Shown in pieces: positions 9,251 to 18,096 of a stretch of 33,694 nucleotides of DNA. The stretch lies in contig JAQUJC010000035.1 of NCBI GenBank assembly GCA_028681135.1, forward strand, positions 1-33,694. The letters run 5' to 3'. The notes below the pieces were generated by a model. That model made no database searches, was not told the origin of the DNA, and saw only the letters and a program-made list of their open reading frames with translations. The DNA comes from Kiritimatiellia bacterium (GTDB taxonomy: Bacteria; Verrucomicrobiota; Kiritimatiellia; CAIQIC01; Lenti-01). The position numbers and the translations under genes were made by a program. Position 1 is the stretch's first letter. Every line of letters begins with the position of its first letter.

Positions 9251-10175
9251 GACGGTAGAACTCCTTGTCTTCGGACACTGCTCCATTCAGCCCGCAAATT
9301 TTTGAGGCAAACCGCCCCGCTGTTTCGACGATGGTCTGGGCGGGGACGCCGCGCAAAATGCCGTCGATCGCTACGGCCGAGATCGAATCGCCCGCGCCCA
9401 CCGTATCGACGAGATGCAGCACCGGCGGGGCCGGGCTACAGCGCCCATGCCCGTAGTCGCCGTGTATCAATAGGCCTTCCGCGCCGGCGGTCAATAGCAC
9501 CGTCCCAATGTCGTGTTCTGAGCGCAGCCGCTCCAGAGGCGCTTCACAGTGCGCAAACGGAATCGCCGCCTCACCCCGCACTACCGCCAATTCGTCCAAA
9601 TTCAGCTTGAGCCAATCCGCTCCTTGCATCCAGGCCAGCAGCCGCTCGCGTGAATCATACGGCGGGCGCAGGTTGATGTCGAAAAAACGGACCGCACCCG
9701 ATGACCGGCCCCGAATGGCCTCCAACGTCTGGCGACTGACCTCGTTGCGCAGCGCCAACAATCCGTGATACAGAATTTCCGCGGCCGCGAAGCCATCGTC
9801 GCCGATCACATCCCATGCCCGCGGCATGCAGATGTCATAGCGCGGCTCGCCGCCCTTTAACTCGATCTGCACTTCGCCCGTCGCATGACGCGCATTCGTC
9901 TGCACCCCGTCCGTCCGCAGCCCCCACGCCGTCATCCGGTCCCGCACGGTCCGCCCGTCGGCATCCTCCCCCACCGCACTCACCAATAGCGGTGCCCGTC
10001 CAAAGCCCTGTAAGCCCCACGCCACATTGAATGGCGCCCCGCCCAATACCCGCCGCCCATCCGGAAAACCGTCAAACAGAACCTCGCCAAATAATAGCAC
10101 CGGCGCGGGGGGCACGGTCTTGCCGGGTGCCCGCGAATCGTCCTGAATTGGTTTTTTTGTTGGTGGCATCGGCAT
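9243..10175 (-). CDS. PfkB-family fructokinase
   Basis: This protein of about 310 residues is a ribokinase/PfkB carbohydrate kinase. The fold begins with VLLFGEVLFDGFPDG and GGAPFNVAWGLQGFG, typical of fructokinases, and ends with the anion hole and catalytic base motif DTVGAGDS. It should phosphorylate the fructose freed by amylosucrase to fructose-6-phosphate, a substrate of the synthase encoded next. It is the first cistron of the minus-strand sucrose cluster. ATG codons occur at 10175 and 10169; a later GTG inside the polar leader is possible, since family members usually start a few residues before LLFGE. Its start is only 10 bp from that of a divergent phosphatase gene, so promoters for the pair must overlap coding sequence. 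Confidence 0.85.
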   Translation of the reverse strand: MPMPPTKKPIQDDSRAPGKTVPPAPVLLFGEVLFDGFPDGRRVLGGAPFNVAWGLQGFGRAPLLVSAVGEDADGRTVRDRMTAWGLRTDGVQTNARHATGEVQIELKGGEPRYDICMPRAWDVIGDDGFAAAEILYHGLLALRNEVSRQTLEAIRGRSSGAVRFFDINLRPPYDSRERLLAWMQGADWLKLNLDELAVVRGEAAIPFAHCEAPLERLRSEHDIGTVLLTAGAEGLLIHGDYGHGRCSPAPPVLHLVDTVGAGDSISAVAIDGILRGVPAQTIVETAGRFASKICGLNGAVSEDKEFYRHG

Positions 10176-10185
10176 ACCCTGGAGT

Positions 10186-11031
10186 ATGCTGTACCCCGTG
10201 CTTCAATTCAACCCGAAACCTGACCATCCCGCGCGCGTGCTGGCCACCGACCTCGATGGCACCTTCATCCCGCTGCCCGAGAACTCCGACAATCGGGACG
10301 CCTTGTCCACCTTTTACCAGGCACAGGCGCAACACCAGATGGGCCTGGTCTATGCCACCGGTCGCCATCTTGACTCCACCCTCGCGGCCATGCAGGAGCA
10401 CGGCCTGCCCCTCCCCGACTGGATCGTCTGCGATGTGGGCACCTCGATTTATCACTGCCAAAATAGCGACTACCTCCCCTTCGCGCCCTATCAAGATTTT
10501 CTGACCGAGCGCACCTATGGCATCGACCGGGCAGCCGTGGAATCTGTCCTGCATCCCATTGACGGCCTGGTCCTCCAGGCCCCCGAACGCCAGCAACGCT
10601 TTAAAATCAGCTACGTCACCGCCGCCCGCGATGTCGAGTCGCTGGCGACACTCGCGTCCCAATACCTGGCCAATGCCGGACTGCCCTATGCCTGCCTCGC
10701 CAGCCTGAATCCGTTTCATCCTGAGGGACTGGTGGACGTGCTGCCGCTCGGCACATCAAAGGCCAGCGCCCTGATCTGGCTTGCCTCCCACGCCGACTTC
10801 ACCCCCGATGACGTGATCTTCGCCGGCGACTCCGGCAATGATCTCGCGGCCCTGACGTGCGGGTTCCGCGCCATCGTCGTCGCTAATGCGGCTGCGGGAC
10901 TCGCCGACCGCGTCGCGGAGGCACTTGCAGCCCGCGGTCTGTCCCGGCAACTCTTCCGTGCTTCGCTTCCTGCCACCAGCGGCGTCCTCCAAGGCTGCCG
11001 CCACTTCCAATTGCTGCCCCCGCCTCCCTGA
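10186..11031 (+). CDS. Sucrose-6-phosphate phosphatase (HAD superfamily, stand-alone)
   Basis: This 281-residue HAD-type IIB hydrolase should release sucrose from sucrose-6-phosphate. It shows motif I as ATDLDGTF, the VYATGRHLDST motif II region, the conserved LPDWIVCDVGTSIY typical of sucrose-phosphatases, and the LGTSKASAL...FAGDSGND metal-binding end. It is cytoplasmic, with no signal peptide. ATG 10186 is the first start; GGAG at 10181-10184 is closer than usual. It reads away from the fructokinase gene and converges on the HD-domain gene (25-bp gap). It duplicates the activity expected of the phosphatase domain in the synthase. A mannosylfructose- or glucosylglycerol-phosphate phosphatase is an alternative, but the neighbours favour sucrose. 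Confidence 0.85.
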   Translation: MLYPVLQFNPKPDHPARVLATDLDGTFIPLPENSDNRDALSTFYQAQAQHQMGLVYATGRHLDSTLAAMQEHGLPLPDWIVCDVGTSIYHCQNSDYLPFAPYQDFLTERTYGIDRAAVESVLHPIDGLVLQAPERQQRFKISYVTAARDVESLATLASQYLANAGLPYACLASLNPFHPEGLVDVLPLGTSKASALIWLASHADFTPDDVIFAGDSGNDLAALTCGFRAIVVANAAAGLADRVAEALAARGLSRQLFRASLPATSGVLQGCRHFQLLPPPP

Positions 11032-11056
11032 TCCGTGGCCCACCGCTGAGAGGGGG

Positions 11057-11689
11057 CTAACGAGATTCGCCGTTGGGCACCCCGGGCTGTTCCGGTGCCC
11101 CCCCGGGACGCAACGCCTTCAAATCCTCCAGAATCTGACGCAACTCCGGTGTCGTCAAAGCCCGATCCGTCGACTCAAAAAATAGGGCAAGATCGCCAAA
11201 CCCCTCCTGTTCGTAGACGCTGGCCTGTAGCCCCATTTCCAAGCGATCTATTTCTTTGAGAAACCGCGCTTCGGCCGTCTCGCCTCGCTCGAATTCTTCC
11301 CAGATCGCCAGATAGTCTGCCCCGTTGGGCAGGCGTCCAAATACGCATTCCACCGATTGTCGCTCCAACTCATGCTTGTCTGCCAACGACAGCTTCCCCG
11401 GCACAATGTCTCCCGCATAAATCTCCCCAAAATCATGCAGCAGCCCCATCCGCACCAACCGGGCCGTATCCAACTCCGGGAAATAAGCATCCGCCAAAAA
11501 CAACGCCAGCACCGCCACGCCCAGCGAATGCTCCGCCACCGTCTCACAGTGCGCCTTCGGAATCCCCGCTCGCAGCCAACCTTGCCGATACAGGCTCTTC
11601 AAGTGATTGAATTCAAAAAACACCCGGACAATCGGCAGCACGTCCTTGCCATCCAGTTTCCGTATGGCCTGATCTCGCTTCGTTTCCAT
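11057..11689 (-). CDS. HD-domain phosphohydrolase (HDDC2/YfbR-like)
   Basis: This 210-residue metal-dependent phosphohydrolase resembles 5'-deoxynucleotidases of the YfbR/HDDC2 type. It has the LKSLYRQGW start, the first metal His H54 in VAEHSL, the central H85-D86 in LLHDFGE, AGDIVPGK, and D148 in KEIDRLE. It is cytoplasmic and would hydrolyse deoxynucleoside monophosphates or a related nucleotide. The frame extends to 11935 but overlaps the GH31 gene with low-complexity residues; ATG 11689, with GGGAG just upstream, is the natural start. It lies downstream of the GH31 gene, separated by 118 bp with a possible terminator, so it is probably transcribed on its own. Confidence 0.8.
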   Translation of the reverse strand: METKRDQAIRKLDGKDVLPIVRVFFEFNHLKSLYRQGWLRAGIPKAHCETVAEHSLGVAVLALFLADAYFPELDTARLVRMGLLHDFGEIYAGDIVPGKLSLADKHELERQSVECVFGRLPNGADYLAIWEEFERGETAEARFLKEIDRLEMGLQASVYEQEGFGDLALFFESTDRALTTPELRQILEDLKALRPGGAPEQPGVPNGESR

Positions 11690-11789
11690 CGCTCCCGGTC
11701 CTTTCCTGTCCGATCTTTCGGAGAGTATGCCCCGGCGCCGTGCCCATGGAAAGCCCCGCTTGTTCAACGCGGCCGACTTGGGTGCAGAG

Positions 11790-11807
11790 AAAAACGGCCT
11801 TCGCCGG
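11790..11807 (-). terminator. Short GC hairpin plus T5 after the GH31 gene
   Basis: Directly after the GH31 stop codon the minus strand reads CCGGCGAAGGCCGTTTTT. CGGC and GCCG form a 4-bp stem around a GAAG tetraloop, followed by five T. The stem is short, but position and T-tract fit an intrinsic terminator. Confidence 0.4.
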
Positions 11808-14800
11808 TCAGGGCAGATCCACCTGAATGGTGTAGATCCACCCCCGGGGCGGCACGTTGGAGTCCGCCAGGCGGTCGAGTCCTCCGATTCCCCGGCGCGG
11901 CCCCGCGCCGGGGACGGGGTGCCAGCTCCCTTCATCCAGCCCCGGCGCCGACATCAGCGTGTAGTGCCGGTTGGTGGAGGACAAAAAGCGCACAGCGGCC
12001 CCGGCGACTTCCGCATCCGGAACGACCCGCAGGCCGTCGCCGGAATCCGTCGGGTCGGTGTCGGCCACGTATTCCTGCCAGGCCAGGTGGCCGTCGTCGT
12101 CCTTGTCGCTCACGGCCAGGTCGTCGAAGTTTGTCTGGCCGGGATACCAGGCGTCCAGCCACCAGTGCGGGGTGTCCTGCAGGGCCCGCGTTTCGGCGAA
12201 GACCGCCGATACCTGGCCGGGGGCCACCGCCGGCCCCCAAAGGACGGTCATCCAGGTTTCATTGGTGACGGGCAAGGCCGCGCCATCGGCCCGCACGGAT
12301 TCGATGTGATGGAACTCGTGCGCCTGGATGGCAAATTCCCGGGTCGTGCCGGCCACGACGGAAACCGCGCCGCTGGGCGCAATCGACCCCCGTCCTTTCG
12401 CAAGGGCCACCACGTCGTGCCGGACATACGTCGGCACTTCGACAACGGACGAATAGCCGCTGACGGCGGCGGCGTTCGTCGCCCAGACCCGGTAGTAATA
12501 GGTCGCGCCCGCCACGAGGCCGGTCACGGATTGCGATACGCCAGCACACGGTCGGTTGCGATAGCCCGGCACAAACGTCCCGGCCTCCCCCCCCTCCATG
12601 ACATGCTCGCCGGCGTTGGTGAACGTGTTATTGGCCAGCACCGTCCACTCGTTGGAGCAACCCGCCCAGTCAGGATTGCCGGATCGGACGGAAGCCAGCC
12701 GGATCAGGGTGTGGTTGCGGGTGGCATCCGCCACGCCCGACACCCCCCAGCCCGAACCCGGGTCCTCCCCTTCTTCGCCAACGGCATCCAGCAGATTGGT
12801 GAACGAGCCGGTCACCCGCGCCAACCCCACGGCATCGTCACCGGCGAAATCCAGCGGCCCGTTGGCGGGCGCCGTCTGGTCGGCAGCCGCCAGGACCCAG
12901 GCATTCGAGGCCTCGGGATGGCGGATCACATGCGTCGCGCCATGCGCCAGCGTGCCCGTCAAGGCCATCACTCGTTCATACCATGCTCCGCCATTATCAA
13001 TCATGCCCAGCCGGTAGACGGACAGGTCCACGGCCGCCCCTGTTCCGTTGTAGATTTCCACATACCGGTCGAATCCCAATCCCTCGGCATATTCGGAAAT
13101 GAACAGGTCCTCGGCGTAGGTGTCCGCTGCGAAATCGGCGGACCCGGCGACATCCAGCCGATAGCCGGTGGCGTCAGAGACCACCTGCCAGCGGGCGGTG
13201 AAGGAATCGCCCGCCTCGTCCGTCGCCGGCAGCGCCACAGGCGCATCCAGTTGGCGCAACCATTCGAGCGTCAGGTCGTCCGCCCGAAGGGACCCGTCCG
13301 CGCTCATGCCTTCGGCCATGATCACGACGCGCACCCAGGCGGCATTCGAAGGCGCCACCGCTTCGACCGAATAGCTTCGCCAGGTCTGATCCAACTCCGC
13401 CAGGGAATTGGTCACCGCCAGCAGAAGGGTGTCGCCGCCGGTTTCCCCGTCCAGAAATTCCAGTTTCAGGGCGCGAGCGGACGCCTGCCACGGACCGTAC
13501 GGATGGCCGTCATCGGCCCAGAACCAGGCCGTGAAGCGGTACGCTTCGCCGGGCCGGGCCGCCGATTCCTGCCAGATGCCGGCGGCATGGCCCTCCCCCG
13601 CCCAGGTCCCGCGCAGGGCCTGCACCCAATTGCCGTCATGGCTGTCCCAGTTGATTCGAATGGCACTGCCCCAGGTTTCCCCGTGCCCGTCCGGATCGCC
13701 TGCCGCCCAGTAGGCCGCCATGCCGCTGCCAGCTCCCGCCTCCTCGAACCCCGGATTCTGCAGCAGGTTCACGCCGGCATCCACGCTGAACCCGGCATGG
13801 ATCGTCCGGGACCGGTCCGTCGCGACCGCCAGCGGATTGCTCTGTTCCTGCCCGGCCGGCACATCCCCGCTCCACCCGCTGAAGGCATGGCCGTCTTCCG
13901 CTGCTGCGGTCAGCAGAAGATTGCTCCCCAGGGGCATCCACCCAGACTCGCCCCCGGACACCGTTCCGCCCGGGTCCGCCGACAGCGCCAGCCAGACATT
14001 GGTTTTCCATATCCATTCCAGGGACGAATCGGCTGTCAGCGCAAACACCGGGATTGCCGTACTGCTGCCGACCGTGGGGACGACGCCCGTCCCGCTCCAC
14101 CCGGCGCATACCCGCTGCGTGGCACCTGCTGTCAGGATGCCCGTCGCCACGCAGGACACCACCGTGCCGTTCGGATAGACTTGGCTTCCCACCGCCGGCT
14201 CGCATGATCCGTGCGCGGACGCCACGGTCAGCGTGCGATCGGGCAGGGGCTCGTCATTGTCCAGAATGGTGAACACACTCTTGCTCCGGGTTCCGAGTAC
14301 ACCCGCACCGCCTGGCTCCGACAGTCTCAGCGTCAGGGTTTTATCCGGCTCGTGCAACGCATCGTCAAGTAGGACCAGCTCAACCGCGGCGGTGGCCACA
14401 CCTGCGGCGAATTCCACCCGGGTGGAAAGCGCCAGGTAATCGGAACCGGCCATCGCGGTGCCGTTGGAAGTGGTCACCCGGACGGAGGCCGCGGCGTTCG
14501 TGGTGTCGCGGACCAGCCCGATCCAGACGCTGCCGGCGGACTCGACGGCGGCGGTGGCGGCCGTCGCGAATTCAATCGCGCTGGGCACCAGCGAATGGGT
14601 CGTCCAGAGCCAGGTCAGCCGGGCCGTGTTGGTGACCGTGACCTCCACCCGGTTGGAAGAACCGCTGACCGGTTCATTGCCTTCCAGCATCCACCCTGTG
14701 CAGACGTACTCCACCAACCCGCCTGAAACCGGCGAGGCCACGGACCCGGTCACGACGGTGCCGCTGTTCACCACGTGATAGCCGACCGCCGGCATGGGCG

Positions 14801-17800
14801 ACCCATGCGCGGACGCCACGGTAACGACATGCTGAGCGGGACCTTCGAGGGACACATCATCGAATTGCAGGGCGCCGGCGGGGCCCACGCTGTCGGCGAA
14901 CACCACTCCACGCACCCAGGTCGCATTCGACGGCGCTGTGGCCGACACCGCTTTCCACTCCCACGACTCGCCTACATCGGCCGTCGAGTTCGTCCGGGCC
15001 AGCAAAACGGTTTCGCCCCCGCCGGCGCCGTCGAGAAATTCCAGCTTCACCCCCTGTCGACCGGCGGACCACGTGTGGTCGGCCCAGCACCACGCGCCGA
15101 AGGTATAGGTCTGCCCCGGCAGGGCTTCCACTTCCTGCCAGAAGCCGCCGCTGGTCTCGCCGATCCCCAGCCAGGTGCCGCGCACGGTTCCGTGCCACGA
15201 TCCAGAGCGGGGGCGCCAGGCCACGCGGGCTGCCGTGCCCCAGCGCTCGCCGTGGACGTCCGGCCGGCCCGTCTCCCAGGACAGCGCCGCCTCGGTGTTG
15301 GTCCCCGCCTGCAATTCGAATCCCGGGTTATTCAGCCGTCCGGCGTCCACGCCATAGGACCCGGACGCCACGGCGCTGGGGTCGCGGCCTTCCGCATAGG
15401 CGCGCGCGCGGATTTCCGCCGAGGCCGCCAAAGGAACCGGGGTCTGATAGAGCGTCGAGGCCTCGCCCGGATCACTCCCGTCCAGCGTGTAGCGAACCTC
15501 CGCCCCGGCGGTTGCGCACGACATCTCCACCACCACCAGGCCGGAATACGTTCCGGCTCCTGGCGAAAACCGCGGCATCGCCGCCAGGTGGTTGCTCAGT
15601 ACCAGGTTCTGCGCCACCCCGGCCGGCACTTTGACCAGCGCCGCATAGCCGAACTGGTTCGTCGCATGCGTCCAGCCCGGGGACGCCGTCGCACGCAGGG
15701 CGGCTTCGTCCGTGGCCGGCACCAGTTCCATGCCGTCCAGGCGCGCGCCGTGATTGGTGGCGCAGCGTACCCATGCGTAGAAAAAATCTGTCTGCGGCAT
15801 CCAGGTTCCCTCCGGAACGGAAAAGTCCACCTCGATGGACTCGCCGGTATCCCGCAGTGCGATTTCCTGCCGGTGGTAGGCGCCGGTTTCGTAGCCGTAG
15901 GTCTCGCCGTCGTCATCGTAATACACAAACGACGTTCGGGCGGTGGACGGCAGCATCAGCCAATCCAGGTTGGTCACGGGCGCCTCACCCACATAATTCA
16001 TCACCGGTTGCAGGGGAAGGATCGCCCCGTCGCGAACGAAGAGCGGAAAATTCTCCCACGTCGCTGACTGAACCGCCACGGCATGAGTCTGGCCGCCCGC
16101 GTAGTCCGTGCCCTGGAAAAAATCGCGCCACGTTCCGGCCGGCAGATAGATGTGCTTCTGGCTCTGGCCTTCCTGCACCACCGGCGACGCCAGCAGATGC
16201 TCGCCGAACATCCACGACTCCTGGATATTGGCCGTGGACGGATCGTCCGGAAACGCCAGCGCCAGCGGCCGCACGATTCCCACGCCCGTCTCATGCAGCC
16301 GGCGCTCATAGGAATAGAGGTACGGCATCAGCCGATAGCGCAGCCGGATCGCTGCCGAGGCGACCGCTTCGGCCTGCGCGCCGTACACCCAGGGCTGGCG
16401 CTGCTGGTCCTGCTGCCCGTGTACCCGAAACACCGGGGTCACCGCCCCGAACTGCATCCAGCGCGCATAGCACTCCGCCGTCGTCTGGCCGGCATTGTTG
16501 AATCCTCCGATGTCCATCCCCCAGCGCGCCGCCCCCAGATTCACCGCGGACAGCATCCGCTCGCGCTGCGCGGCCATCGAAGCGAATCCGCCGTCGATGT
16601 CCCCCGACCACATGGCATATGCGTAGCGCTGCGCCCCCGGCCAGAAATTGCGGTTGATGGACCACACCCGCCGGTCCGTATGCCCGCGTTGGCCCTCGTA
16701 GAGCGCCTGTTGCATGTTCATGAACTGCCAATTGTCGAACAGCATGCTTCCGCCGCCGGCCTGGTCGGCCTCGTCGTTCCACCAGGCCACCAGGCCCGTG
16801 TCGAAGGCGTTGGTGATGTGATCGAAGAACCAGTCCCGGCACGCCGCCACGGCGAAATTCACATCCTTGACCGGCTGCTCCGAAAAATAATCGCTGTATT
16901 CCGCTTGCCCCGGCCACCAGAACCCGTTGGCCGTCGCGTAGTCGCCCTGCTCGGTATACACGTGTATCCGCGGCTTCATGATGCCCCCCAGCCGGATGCC
17001 CACCGCATCCATCTGCGCCTTCAGTTCCCCCGACGCCCCACCCGGAAATTTCGCCGGGTTCCAGTTCCACTCGCCGTAGTGGTCCGCCCCCCAGTCTTTC
17101 CAGTCGAAATCCAGCACGTACAAATCAATCGGAATCTCCCGGGCGCGGTAGCCGTTGACGATGTTGGTCAGCTCGCCCTGGGTGATGCCCCATTCCGTGT
17201 TGGCAAATCCCATGCTCCACTTTGGAAACAGCGGCGACTGCCCGCTCACCTGCGCCGCAGCCGATAGTATCTCCTCCGGGGTTCCGAGTATCAAATACAC
17301 CTCGACTTCGGTCCGTGAACAGTATTCCGCCGTCAGCGTATCGCCCGTGGCATGGAACTGGATGCCGTCCGAATCCACCAGCAGGCCGAATCCGTTCCGG
17401 TTCCAGATGAAGGGCGCGCCGCAGTCACCCTGGTAGCCCGCCTCCGCCCAGCCCCCCGCGCTGCGCAGCAGCCCGGCGGAGGAATCATCCCAGGCGTTGT
17501 ATCCGTGAATCCCGTAAAACTCCGTACCCGCGCGGTGCCCCAGACGGATGCCGTCCGCAAACAGCCCCTCCACTTCCGGCTCCCACACCACCGGATTCCC
17601 CTGCGCATCCGCCACCGATACGCGGCAGGGCGACCGCGCAATCTCCACCCGCATGGCCGGGGTCGTGATCACGATCGGATCGGAATTGGTTTCGATCAAC
17701 GCTTCCGCATACGTCCAGTTCGTCGTCCCAATCATCGCGGTCCGTGCGTCACCGTTTCCTCCCGGCCGGTAGGACAGCCGCAGCAAACGGCTGGTACACA

Positions 17801-18020
17801 CCTGCACATCCAGCTCATCCAATCCGCAGACCACCTCCAGGCGGTTGCCCTCCACACTCAGCCCGGTGATGTCGCCAAGCCCCCCGAAGGCAACGGTTGG
17901 CCATCCCGACAACATCGCCAGCAGCATTGCCAACCGGCCCGGTCGGCTGCAGGCCCAACATCCGGACCGACGGCCCGGGCCGGGGTTGTCTGGCTGCACA
18001 GCGAAATATGTCATGGCCAT
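11808..18020 (-). CDS. Giant secreted multidomain GH31 glycosidase
   Basis: This is a 2070-residue exported enzyme. The arginine-rich n-region and hydrophobic core RLAMLLAMLSGWPTVAFG predict a signal peptide ending near residue 46. A GH31 N-terminal beta domain (about 50-265) leads into the barrel (266-590) with nucleophile D416 in AWWNDEADQ and acid/base D474 in MWSGDIDGG, then the C-terminal beta domains to about 745. Accessory modules follow: a CHB_HEX_C-like repeat (817-892); a carbohydrate-binding-like domain present twice (about 896-1060 and 1418-1590); a VASAHGS repeat present twice (1066, 1264); Calx-beta (1147-1257); an InlB-like repeat (1342-1412); an Fn3-like domain split by a lamin-tail domain (1592-1864); and a calcium-loop tail DKDDDGHLAWQEY (1972-1984). 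Likely substrates are alpha-glucosides or alpha-xylosides. The start fits a promoter 19 bp upstream, giving a short leader without a clear ribosome site. Long frames on the opposite strand are shadows. Confidence 0.88.
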   Translation of the reverse strand: MAMTYFAVQPDNPGPGRRSGCWACSRPGRLAMLLAMLSGWPTVAFGGLGDITGLSVEGNRLEVVCGLDELDVQVCTSRLLRLSYRPGGNGDARTAMIGTTNWTYAEALIETNSDPIVITTPAMRVEIARSPCRVSVADAQGNPVVWEPEVEGLFADGIRLGHRAGTEFYGIHGYNAWDDSSAGLLRSAGGWAEAGYQGDCGAPFIWNRNGFGLLVDSDGIQFHATGDTLTAEYCSRTEVEVYLILGTPEEILSAAAQVSGQSPLFPKWSMGFANTEWGITQGELTNIVNGYRAREIPIDLYVLDFDWKDWGADHYGEWNWNPAKFPGGASGELKAQMDAVGIRLGGIMKPRIHVYTEQGDYATANGFWWPGQAEYSDYFSEQPVKDVNFAVAACRDWFFDHITNAFDTGLVAWWNDEADQAGGGSMLFDNWQFMNMQQALYEGQRGHTDRRVWSINRNFWPGAQRYAYAMWSGDIDGGFASMAAQRERMLSAVNLGAARWGMDIGGFNNAGQTTAECYARWMQFGAVTPVFRVHGQQDQQRQPWVYGAQAEAVASAAIRLRYRLMPYLYSYERRLHETGVGIVRPLALAFPDDPSTANIQESWMFGEHLLASPVVQEGQSQKHIYLPAGTWRDFFQGTDYAGGQTHAVAVQSATWENFPLFVRDGAILPLQPVMNYVGEAPVTNLDWLMLPSTARTSFVYYDDDGETYGYETGAYHRQEIALRDTGESIEVDFSVPEGTWMPQTDFFYAWVRCATNHGARLDGMELVPATDEAALRATASPGWTHATNQFGYAALVKVPAGVAQNLVLSNHLAAMPRFSPGAGTYSGLVVVEMSCATAGAEVRYTLDGSDPGEASTLYQTPVPLAASAEIRARAYAEGRDPSAVASGSYGVDAGRLNNPGFELQAGTNTEAALSWETGRPDVHGERWGTAARVAWRPRSGSWHGTVRGTWLGIGETSGGFWQEVEALPGQTYTFGAWCWADHTWSAGRQGVKLEFLDGAGGGETVLLARTNSTADVGESWEWKAVSATAPSNATWVRGVVFADSVGPAGALQFDDVSLEGPAQHVVTVASAHGSPMPAVGYHVVNSGTVVTGSVASPVSGGLVEYVCTGWMLEGNEPVSGSSNRVEVTVTNTARLTWLWTTHSLVPSAIEFATAATAAVESAGSVWIGLVRDTTNAAASVRVTTSNGTAMAGSDYLALSTRVEFAAGVATAAVELVLLDDALHEPDKTLTLRLSEPGGAGVLGTRSKSVFTILDNDEPLPDRTLTVASAHGSCEPAVGSQVYPNGTVVSCVATGILTAGATQRVCAGWSGTGVVPTVGSSTAIPVFALTADSSLEWIWKTNVWLALSADPGGTVSGGESGWMPLGSNLLLTAAAEDGHAFSGWSGDVPAGQEQSNPLAVATDRSRTIHAGFSVDAGVNLLQNPGFEEAGAGSGMAAYWAAGDPDGHGETWGSAIRINWDSHDGNWVQALRGTWAGEGHAAGIWQESAARPGEAYRFTAWFWADDGHPYGPWQASARALKLEFLDGETGGDTLLLAVTNSLAELDQTWRSYSVEAVAPSNAAWVRVVIMAEGMSADGSLRADDLTLEWLRQLDAPVALPATDEAGDSFTARWQVVSDATGYRLDVAGSADFAADTYAEDLFISEYAEGLGFDRYVEIYNGTGAAVDLSVYRLGMIDNGGAWYERVMALTGTLAHGATHVIRHPEASNAWVLAAADQTAPANGPLDFAGDDAVGLARVTGSFTNLLDAVGEEGEDPGSGWGVSGVADATRNHTLIRLASVRSGNPDWAGCSNEWTVLANNTFTNAGEHVMEGGEAGTFVPGYRNRPCAGVSQSVTGLVAGATYYYRVWATNAAAVSGYSSVVEVPTYVRHDVVALAKGRGSIAPSGAVSVVAGTTREFAIQAHEFHHIESVRADGAALPVTNETWMTVLWGPAVAPGQVSAVFAETRALQDTPHWWLDAWYPGQTNFDDLAVSDKDDDGHLAWQEYVADTDPTDSGDGLRVVPDAEVAGAAVRFLSSTNRHYTLMSAPGLDEGSWHPVPGAGPRRGIGGLDRLADSNVPPRGWIYTIQVDLP

Positions 18021-18038
18021 GTTTGCATTAATCCATTT

Positions 18039-18067
18039 ATCCTAATCGAGACTTCCCGCCCAGTCAA
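18039..18067 (-). promoter_or_regulatory. Sigma-70-type promoter of the GH31 gene
   Basis: On the minus strand TTGACT (18067-18062) and TAGGAT (18044-18039) are separated by exactly 17 bp, five and four matches to the -35 and -10 consensus. Transcription would start near 18032, giving a leader of about 12 bases before the ATG at 18020. The insertion-sequence block begins about 28 bp upstream of the -35, so the core promoter is intact but any more distant control sites were displaced. Confidence 0.55.
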
Positions 18068-18096
18068 TCGTTCCACATGTCGGGCTTCTGAGAGGG

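Noticed and set aside
11727-14207. 826-residue open frame on the plus strand opposite the GH31 gene
   Set aside because: Arg/Gly/Pro/His-rich composition without domains; a GC-driven shadow of the real minus-strand gene. The same holds for the frames at 14775-16067, 16083-17267 and 24593-26002.
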